Of a stretch of 64,000 bases of DNA, positions 55,791 to 64,000 are shown one piece after another. The position numbers and the translations under genes were made by a program. Source of the DNA: Paragonimus skrjabini miyazakii. Lineage: Eukaryota > Platyhelminthes > Trematoda > Plagiorchiida > Troglotrematidae. Under the pieces are notes generated by a model. That model was not told the DNA's origin. It ran no database searches and saw nothing but the letters and a program-made list of their open reading frames with translations. Within the stretch, counting starts at the first letter, position 1, and every line of letters starts with the position of its first letter. The stretch covers positions 59,302-123,301 of the forward strand of contig JTDE01002445.1 in NCBI GenBank assembly GCA_014338405.1. Reading direction: 5' to 3'.

Positions 55791-56365
55791 CCCCAAGGTC
55801 ATTTAACCCGAACCTTTTCGAACGTTGTTTAACGCACTCGAAGGTTCCACGCACTTTTCGCCTGGCGCGCTTTTGAGTGCCGCCGAGTGGGCTGTGGCCA
55901 ATCTCGCGCTTCTTTTCTTTCTCTTCTTGATTGCTGCCGTTGGTCCCAGACTAGGCTAGAGCTAACTACTTATCATATTTCCAAACATTGCTGGGGATAT
56001 ACGGTTTGTTTCCAAATCACGCTGCGTTCTGTAGTTCAATGCCTGTTGGCACTACGTTTCGATTGCCCTTCAGGAAGGACATTTTAAATTGTTAGTGGAC
56101 GAGGGTCTAGCGCATACCCACTTGTGCACTACATCCGGACCGCCTCAGTGGTACGACGGTGCACAGTCTCCAGGATCAACTTGTCCTTCTCCGAGATATA
56201 GTGGTCAGATCGCAGGCTCATCCTCTGGATGCGGTCGGACGTAAATGTTATAAAGAAGCTGGAAACAACGAAGATTGAACTGGCGGAGAAAATTTTTCAA
56301 TAGCGCCAGGGTATTATCAGCCTTTTTGCATTCGCTTCAACGTCCGTAGAGCTCGAGAATGTAGG
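55791..56365. other. Unassigned sequence interrupting a CR1-like LINE
   Basis: It holds a 66-codon plus-strand frame (55887-56087) starting MGCGQSRASFLSLLDCC. It is locally more GC-rich and unlike the flanks, possibly another repeat. Not identified. Confidence 0.3.
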
Positions 56366-57345
56366 CTAAACAAGGGTTCTTAAGTGCTTCTCGACAGGAA
56401 CTGGGTGAAGTGAGCACCTGTCAAGGTGATACGTGATGTCCAGAGAGCTGCGATTGCGCACAACTTTGCATTTACCAGTCAGTTTTACTAGAGACCAATA
56501 GAATAGAATGTTAAGGACCTGCTGTAGGATAAAGGAATCAATGGTCGTGTTTACGGCACATTGAATTTTGAAGTCGTCAACGAACCATAACGGAGAGGCT
56601 ATTAGAAGAGGATGATCCTTGATAAATATCAAAAGTAGAAGGCGGCCAAGAAGTGAACCTTGGCGTGTCCCATTGATGTTAGGCCTGCAGATAGAGAATA
56701 CATCGTATACGCGCATATTGTACAAACTAATAACGAGATGAATTAAGCACTGAAGGAGGTTGCTTTGTACCCCATGGTGGGGTCTATGGTCTATGCGGTC
56801 CAGTGCCTTGGCAAAGTCGAGGTATACGTCGTCAATTCCATTGCCTTAATCAACTGCTTCAGTCCAACGACCAGTGGCCTTCAGGAGATATGTGGACGAC
56901 CCGTGTGAAAACTGTGCTGTACACTAGAGAAGTCACAAGAGATGATGTACTTATAAAGCGAGATGCTCCGCAGGAAGGCGTCTTTGTAACTGTCGGGACA
57001 ATTACGCCAACCAACCTTGAAGACGAGTGTGATGCTCCCGAGCTTTCAGCTGGTGCATATTGTTCCCTGGAAGATAGATGACGTAAACAGTGAGTTAAGT
57101 GGGTGAGCAAGCTGCTCCGCCGCTTTACGCAAGGACTTGAGGGAGTACATCGCCGGGTCCAGAAGAGCTGTCTTTAAGACACCTGAGTTTAGCCAACACC
57201 GACGTGGAGAAAGTATTCACAGTGTAAGTGCCATAAATTTAAGTTTCAATACGAACCTAGAGAACTACTGGCTATTGCTCAAAAATATTGCTGTAAACTC
57301 AGTGAAAACAACAGCTACTTCGGTATCAGAGGTAGTAGGGCGTGG
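56366..57345 (-). mobile_element. CR1-like LINE reverse transcriptase fragment
   Basis: In minus-strand order: DTEVAVVFTEFTAIFLSNSQ, LKTALLDPAMYSLKSLRKAA, LNSLFTSSIFQGT, GSITLVFKVGWRNCPDSY (RT motif 0-1), DRIDHRPHHG (remnant of motif A), INGTRQGSLLGRLLLLIFIK (motif B) and LWFVDDFKI (motif C, FVDD). There are many stops and frameshifts. Confidence 0.75.
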
Positions 57346-57720
57346 CGGGTCTAGGAGTTGAGTTGTAGAACTTCGAGGAATAGATTACTCCAGCAGACTT
57401 AAGCACCTTAAGCTCTTCTACCTAGAAAGAAGAAGAAAAAGAGGAGACCTTATAGAAGTCTTCAAAATCCTGAGAGGATTATCTGAGGCAGGGATCAGCT
57501 GTTTACTCGCAACGAAAGTTTATCGCAGAGAGGGCACGAGTTAAAGATTATGAAGGAAAGAGCAAAGACTCGAATCCGGGCCAACTTTTTTGCATATAGA
57601 GTTGTGAGCACTCGGAACAAATTACTGTCCTAGGTGGTGTTGGCCAACACGGTTACCGACTTTAGGCGCAAGCTTGATGCTTGTTGGTTGGCATTATTTC
57701 CGGATACGGAGTGATAAGGT
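57345..57720 (+). mobile_element. CR1-like LINE 3' fragment, opposite orientation
   Basis: The plus strand reads LKHLKLFYLERRRKRGDLIE, VFKILRGLSEAG, GTSLKIMKERAKTRIRANFF, and VTDFRRKLDACW, the C-terminal block of CR1-like ORF2. It abuts the minus-strand RT fragment at about 57345. Confidence 0.75.
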
Positions 57721-58559
57721 GACAAGAATCCACTTAACCTGATGGCAACCCTCTCTCTTTCCTCCGTCCGCATCTTTTTTAATGCCTCTCACCTCTTCTT
57801 TAATACCAGTTATAGACAATTTGCGTAGGACTTCTTTATTAGTTATATGTCTCTCAGCTGTTATTCTTTTACCAAAACCAGGAAGTTATTTTTATTTTGT
57901 CATCCAGGAGACTGATGGAGACATGGTGGCACCAGCATTGGCTTTGATCCTGTCTATTAATCTGAGTATACCATGATTGCTGACGATGATTCCAATACCT
58001 CTTCCCTCTATCATTCAACCTCTGGCACCCTAAAGATCGCTTGCATGGTCCTGATGAGGACTTGATCGGGGATAGTCACGCTGCTCATTCAATAATATAC
58101 TGCGTTCCACATACCACTGAAGATTCCAAAACATTGTTGAAGGGAAGTTTCGCTTCTTCATTTGTCGCAGAACGGTGGGATCATCTGAGCTCACTGGTGC
58201 AAGAAACTGGACATTAACTGGCTACTAGCCTGAAGTTCTGTGATCTGAACTGAACTAAAATGAACCGAACTGGAAGGACGGTCAAAGTCAAGGCGGTCGG
58301 TTCGTTTTTTTGGCGTGGGAATATACAAAACATTTTTCTGAGTCGTGCATATGAAGAGACATTTTCGCGACTAAAGAACTCAGGCTCAATTAGATCTCTT
58401 CGGTAGTTCCAATCTACTTGAAAATCCGCCAACACTGAACCCTGCTGAATTGTCTGATTTCGAATCAAAATACCGTCACAACAGGACATCTGTTTTCTAA
58501 CTCCAGAAAACACCTGCTGTTATCCAGTTCCAACCCCAAGCGACTTTAACCTACTGCTG
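57721..58559. other. Unassigned intergenic sequence
   Basis: A 99-codon minus-strand open frame at 58214-58513 has no recognisable motif. Nothing else seen. Confidence 0.3.
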
Positions 58560-58786
58560 GTCTCCTACACCCCCACAATTTCCTGTCTGCAAGTTTTGCG
58601 GCTTCCACTGCCACTGCTTCATTCTCACCGAAGTAGTAAGCAACTGTAGTTACCCTTTCATTTCGTTGAGGTGTTTTTCAACGGTGTCCTGTCTTTATTA
58701 AAGTTCGGTGCTCAGCGGCTAGTTTAAGCTTGTTGACTTTGCTTGCTTGTTGACAATAACCGTAAGCATTTGAGTTAATCTGGGAT

Positions 58787-60274
58787 ATGGCCCTCCAAAA
58801 CCGCAAGTCTCAAGTAGCTACCAAAGATGGAGCGAGTCTGTGCAATAAGTGTGCGAAATCTGTGAATTCTAACCAGCACGGACTATGTTGTCATGGTTAC
58901 CAACGCTGGACTCATAGGGTATGCAAACCCCAAGTCACAGTCGCGCTTTATAAAACACTAACTCAAGACACTGTTGATTGTCTAGTTTTCCTTTGTAATA
59001 AGTATAGAACAGGATTCAACGCACCGCTTTCTAAAGAATGTTTAATTAGTGATGCCACAAACTCCTAGCTGCTTCATTACAAAATGTGACGCCCACTCAC
59101 AAACAGAACTCTCGACGAATACCGCCTATTGCCAGACAAATAGTCCGCTAAACGCAGCCATAGCGATTTGCAAACCTTCACTTTTACGTGAGAGCTTAAG
59201 GGCTTCAAGCAGAACCACTGACATTCTTCAGCCAGCTAAAGAGACCGGGTTGGTTAAAGCTTCCAATGTGCCTCACCCCAGTAACAACGTTAAGGCTCTG
59301 TCGTTAATCGGAGCGTAAGGGTGACAAACAGCAACCAAAGGACCGGTGGAGATAACCCTTCCGACATGAATAGCTCGTTGGCCAGGGGACCAGAAGCTCA
59401 CAATAAAGTGAATGGAAAAGACAAGGCAAATGATACTAGGAGCCACTTCAAAGACGCCGAGGTTCAGTTTGTCACCAGCATAAACTCAAAGCCTTCTGGT
59501 AACCCATATAGCGTAATCGTTTCTAATCTTGCAGAATCGCTGGCGACATCATTGCTTGATCTTGAACACAATGACCGCCAATTATGGTCTGCAGTATGTG
59601 TCACAACAAGATTGGAGGACTGCTACAAGTCAGCTAGACTTCAACGGCTTTCCCGGTCTAAGTTTCCTCGATTACTGAAGGTAACTTTCGAAAGCCATCA
59701 GTACACTGAGTTAGCGCTAACAAGAGCATACCTACTTCAAGGTTGTAGCATGGCCCACATGCGCCTAAAACCTGACCTCCCATATCTGGAGAGAATCCGG
59801 AGAAAGGAGGCAGAGAACCCCTTCGACAACTCTGACCGAAGTCTAGTCATCCACGGAGTGCCAGAGTCGTCTAATTTGACATCGTCGCCAGATGATGACC
59901 TCTCCCAATGGCGATTCATCAGAAATAAGCTTTTACTAAGGGATATTGTCTGTACCAGAGTAACAAGAATGCCAAGACCTAGCCACCTTACCCATCTAGA
60001 CACACCAAAACTGCCGATAGTTGAATTTCTCATGGCCGACATGTGCAATATGGTTCTGAACGCATGGCACTGTCACCAGTCGCACGTGCCTGGATATATT
60101 CGAGTTCACAGAACGCTTCCCAGAAAACTGAGACAACTTAGGAGATCGTCGCCTCCATTTCCATCTCGTGAACCGATAGTTAGTGTCTCAGCAGGTAGCG
60201 ACCTCCCTCAACAAGTTATCTCAAAAAACGTGCTCTTGCTGACTCCTTGCGGGTCGGTTTCAGTCCATGTATAA
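58787..60274 (+). pseudogene. CR1-like ORF1, frameshifted
   Basis: The N-terminal about 90 residues carry a PHD-like Cys/His pattern. The middle part (59049-59318) is in a different frame. The C-terminal 317-codon frame contains RSLVIHGVPESSNLTS and a helical segment ending LPRKLRQLRR, typical of LINE ORF1 nucleic-acid-binding proteins. The product would bind element RNA. Confidence 0.7.
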
Positions 60275-60379
60275 TTAAACCTTCGGCAGCACCAACAGTA
60301 GTCACCCGTCCACAGGTCACGATACCAGACATTCGGATGGTAACATCTGGGACATTTGTAATCAACCAATGCGACTGGA

Positions 60380-63152
60380 GCTGCATGTACTCTAACATTT
60401 CAAGCTTCGCGAATAAGCTTCCGGAGTTGAGGTTGCTTCACTCGGACCTGACTACGCCCAGACATAAGAGACGTAGAAGTACTTACCTGGAAAGAATGTT
60501 TTAAGAAGGGATAGGACCGGCAAGCGGGGTGGAGGAGTAGCGCTGTACCTGTCTAATAATATAGATCACGTGGAATTGGACGATCCAACATTTCGTCTAG
60601 TACCCGAGTTCATTTGGGTACGCGTCCGTCTTTGTTATAATAAGCCCCTCACCTTAGCTCTCATATACCGCCCACCCGCAAGTGACAAGGTGTATGACGA
60701 CAACCTAGCCGCTGCTTTACACAGAGCCACGGAATTGACTTTAGGTAGTATTTTGATACTAGGTGATTTTAATCACCCGGATATTGATTTCAAGGCCCTG
60801 AACGCGCATTCTGGTAGGGACTCTTCTGCCGCGTCATTTTTACAAACCACTATTGAACTAGGGTTATTTGAAAATGTACTAGGTCCCACCAGATGGCGCC
60901 AGGGTTTCGCACCGTCCAGTTTAGACCTAGTCTTAACTAACGAGCCTGGCTTAGTTGAGAACCTCACCACCGAAATGCCCTTAGGTTGCAGTGACCACGC
61001 TTTAATTTTGTTCCGATTTATTTACGCTTCTTCTAGGGTGGTAGTCGATCCTCCAACGCTACGCAACTACTTTAAGGGGGATTACGTGAGGATGAACGAC
61101 TACTTTCTAACGGCCTTTCAGGACTTACCACCCTTATCCTCAGTGGAACCATTTTGGCACTACATTAAGGCCACTATTGATAAGGCGACTGACTTATTTG
61201 TTCCATTAAGAATCATCAAAGGTAATAAGCCGTCCCATGGTATTCGTAGATGTACGAAAAAACTTATTTGTGAAAAGCGTCATACCTGGATGCAATTCAA
61301 GTTAAACCAAACCTCGGAAGCTTACAATCAGTATAAGCGTACAAGGAACAAGTGTAACGAGACTGTCCGTAGAGACAAACTTAAATTGCAAACCTTTGCG
61401 GTAGCCCAATTAAGACAAAACCCCAAGTGGTTTTATAAACAATTGTCTAAAAAAATCTTCAGTAAAACCAGGTATTCCCAGTCTGCTTACAGCTTCCGGC
61501 CTGACTAAAAACAACCAGGAGGCAGCGGAAATCATAGCGGATACGCTCGAAAAGGTGTTCTTGGAAAATATCACCGAAGCCACGTTATCGGTCAATTGCG
61601 GTATCCCTACGTCCAGCATTCTGTCTGTCCTCAACGACATAGACTTTAGTCCTATCACTTCTCTTGCGAAGCTTGAAAAATTGGACCCTAATAAGTCTCA
61701 GGGTATTGATAACATACCGCCAAGACTGCTAAAAATTGTGCAGATAGTCTAGCTGCAGCCGTAAGTAGCATGCTTCGGAAGTCTTCCGAGGAAGGTGAAT
61801 TACCTGCTGACTGGAAGCAATGTGAAGTAATGCCGCTCTACAAGGGCGGTGCACGTAACTTGCCTGCCAACTACAGACCCATTTCTCTTCTAAGTATATG
61901 TTCAAAGGTAATGGAAAGCGTCGTTGATGACGTTATCCAACAACACCTCTACATACACGGAATGATTACCCCCTCAACAGCACGGTTTCAGACAGGGCCA
62001 CTCGCGCGTCACCAACCTACTAATTGCTCACGAACAATGGACTAAAGCAGTTGACTCTGGTGACCGAGTGGTCATTATCCTGCTAGACTTCTCAAAAGCC
62101 TTCGACAGGGTTGACCACGGCATATTGCTGTCAAAACTACAGTGGTACGGAATTGGAGGGAAACTGCTGCGGTAATTGGAAGCGTATCTGAGTGGACGCA
62201 ACTCCTCTGTCCGAGTTAATGGCACTTATTCAACAGTTCGAAAAGCCCAGTGTGGGGTACCGCAAGGGTCAATTTTAGGGGCGTTGCTGTTCACCCCATA
62301 CGTTAATGAAATACCGTCGCTTTTGTCTTCGAGCGTTCTGTTGTACGCAGACGACACGAAGCTTTGGAGGGTCATTCATGAGCCCTCCGATGAATTCAGT
62401 CTACAATCAGATCTTGACACATTGTGTAACTGGTGTAGGTTTAACAATATACCGTTGAATGCGGCGAAGTGTAAAGTCTTGAGGCTTCGTCATAACAGTG
62501 CGACCTCATATCACCTTGATAATGTTAAACTCTGTGTATCTGAACAGGAGAAAGATTTAGGTTCGATTGTCACTCAGCATCTAAGTCAATTCGTTAACTG
62601 CAAGATGATGGCAGGTAAAGCAACTCATGTCTTTGAATTTATCAATCGTAGCCTAGGCTGCCTAACCTCGGCAAACTTCATTCCAATTTATTCCACCCTA
62701 GTCCGCCCTTTACTTGAAGTAAATATTCAAGCCGGTTCCACTTATCATTGTAAGGATGTTTTAATGCTTGAACAAGTTAAACGTAGGGCTACAAAGCAAG
62801 TGAGGGCCCTCGGTACCTGAGTTATCATAGCAGGCTTCAGAGTTCGAATCTATTTAACCTAGAGTTTTGAAGGATGAGAGGAGACACCATACTAGCCTAC
62901 AAAATATTAGCCGACTACAATCACCCTTGCTCTTCAATCCTACCCAGAACTGAACATCTTAAGCATCAACGCCACCGTTTGCTTTGCCGGCGTTATTCCT
63001 TTGCATTCCAAGTGGTCCCTTTCATGAACAACCTGCCAGAAGAAGTCGTCTCAGCCCCGAACCCTGATGTATTTAAAATAAGATTGGATGAATATCTTAG
63101 GGTAACCTCAGATATTTTTAGTCCGCCTACTCCTCCAAACAACTTCCGATAG
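60380..63152 (+). pseudogene. CR1-like ORF2 (endonuclease-reverse transcriptase), frameshifted
   Basis: The catalytic signatures are still readable: GDFN and SDH of the APE nuclease, the first Asp of FSKAFD and the YADD pair of the RT. Frame changes occur near 60505, 61490, 61745, 61990 and 62820, and a stop codon falls between LLR and LEAYLSG near 62175. It would not make a full protein. Confidence 0.8.
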
Positions 63153-63321
63153 AGAGGGCAACCAGTATAGAAAGAACTACACAAACATTAGTGATCGACT
63201 ATTGAATGGAATAGGAACGAATTGGAACATAGATTGAACAAGTGAACTTGGTTGAATTGCGTCTATGCGGTTTATAGTTGCAAACAATGCAATGTTGTGT
63301 CATCCAGTTGCCTCTTCGCCA

Positions 63322-63918
63322 TCATCCCTGCTCAGTGAACGCTGCCACTCCGGAGGATCGGACGTAGATTTTTCTCGGCGCGTCATAGTTCGCGACAGAT
63401 GTTTCCAAAATTCGGTTGAAACTTCTGGTCCATCTAGGAACAAGGGGAAGGTTTTCCATATTCCCGCCGAACGATTGAAACACATGCAGGGAGTGGCTGC
63501 ATGGTAAAAGGTACTCCACCGCAAACGGACAATCGCAATTTCAGGCAGCTGGATTGACGTTGTAGATGTTGTGGCCGTCCGTCACGGTAATCCCCGTCGG
63601 AGAAGCGGTGACCGTCAACTGGTTTTCGTCCGCGACGTATGCGGACATGAGCTGCACGGCCTTTGGGACCAAACGACTACTCAACCCCACGTAATCTTCA
63701 CGATTATTGATGAGCAGGTATGAGCGGTAGGCAGAGACGAGCAGTGCCTGACTGTCGTTGATAATGTGGTCAAAGATGGCGGTTGTGTGCTCAATTGCCT
63801 GCCAGATTCGTATATGGGCGTTCAAGTTGTGCCGCTTTATTGAACGATGGGTTGCTTCGACGAAGTTGTTGTCCCGCCTGCCGAATGTCGGAATCTTCGG
63901 CTGCGGCAACTGGCCCAT
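63322..63918 (-). pseudogene. MULE/ZSWIM-type transposase C-terminal part with one in-frame stop
   Basis: One minus-strand frame runs from 63918 to 63322, interrupted only by TGA at 63541-63543. Upstream of the stop is FGRRDNNFVEATHRSIKRHN, the TNN-VE-FH--LK motif of Mutator-like transposases and ZSWIM proteins. Downstream is CDCPFAVEYLLPCSHSLHVF, a SWIM zinc finger (CxC-x9-CxH). The N-terminal DDE catalytic part is not in the window; another stop lies just before the ATG at 63918. It is either a decayed MULE or a host ZSWIM-like exon; the stop favours the former. Confidence 0.7.
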
Positions 63919-64000
63919 TTTTCAGATCTCCTAATGAGCCTGGGCATCAAGTACTTATTTTAGAACGACGCGTCGGTAGCCTGCATAATGGCTAAGGCTG

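Larger units (their letters stand above)
58560..63265 (+). mobile_element. Near-full-length CR1-like non-LTR retrotransposon, inactivated
   Basis: ORF1 (58787-60274) opens with a PHD-like zinc-binding segment (CNKCAKSV, then CCHGYQRWTHRVC). It is shifted to another frame between about 59060 and 59315 and ends at TGA-free frame 60274. ORF2 begins near 60380 (MYSNISSFANKLPEL). Its APE-type endonuclease shows GVALYLSN, LILGDFNHPDIDF and CSDHALI (60500-61030). The reverse transcriptase follows with MPLYKGGARNLPANYRPISL, LLDFSKAFDRVDHG (motif A), GVPQGSILGALLF (motif B) and LLYADDTKLW (motif C, about 62340). The C-terminus is RGDTILAYKIL to TPPNNFR (stop about 63152). At least five frame changes and a stop near 62175 show it is dead. 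Its 3' end is a short GAAC-rich repetitive tail near 63200-63265. Confidence 0.88.

Overview
This window is eukaryotic: two spliced protein-coding genes lie tail to tail, with multi-kilobase introns and a very heavy load of non-LTR retroelements. Best inference is a parasitic flatworm with a large, repeat-rich genome, possibly a diphyllobothriidean tapeworm. The reasons are the mixture of Penelope-like, RTE and CR1-like elements, the large introns, and one tiny 5'-proximal intron. The species cannot be fixed from sequence alone. There is no sign of bacterial genes, operons, CRISPR arrays or viruses.

Left part (2131-20349, + strand): six phase-0 exons encode the last 553 residues of intraflagellar transport protein IFT172. 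The N-terminal WD40 half lies to the left of the window. The TAG/TGA-type 3' end is intact (stop TGA at 20347-20349).

Middle and right part (22912-50811, - strand): eight exons encode a complete 379-residue ECI2-like protein, with an N-terminal acyl-CoA-binding domain followed by an enoyl-CoA isomerase (crotonase) domain. It has a mitochondrial-type N-terminus and no peroxisomal SKL tail. One intron inside the acyl-CoA-binding domain is only 36 nt. The two stop codons face each other across 2.56 kb, which is mostly a decayed RTE LINE.

Introns and the right flank (50.8-64 kb) are built from mobile-element debris. Penelope-like element (PLE) pieces with reverse transcriptase and GIY-YIG endonuclease occur at about 2.9, 10.5, 26-27.8, 29.4-30.7, 31.1-31.9, 38.3, 46.6-48.8, 53.1-54.3 and 54.9 kb. 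RTE pieces occur at 3.6-5.1, 14, 21-22.6, 36.3 and 37.5 kb. CR1-like LINEs lie at 51.9, 55.5-57.7 and 58.6-63.2 kb. There are tRNA-derived SINEs, one solo LTR with a target-site duplication (25641-25974), and a MULE/ZSWIM-type transposase fragment at the right edge. A 100-N assembly gap (36199-36298) sits next to an RTE 3' end.

The most interesting structures are a near-perfect 115-bp-arm hairpin (26891-27127), a PLE whose 5' part is inverted as in twin priming (53.1-54.3 kb), the nested solo LTR, hammerhead-ribozyme-like cores beside PLEs, and the 36-nt ECI2 intron. I did not find a convincing undescribed multi-gene system.
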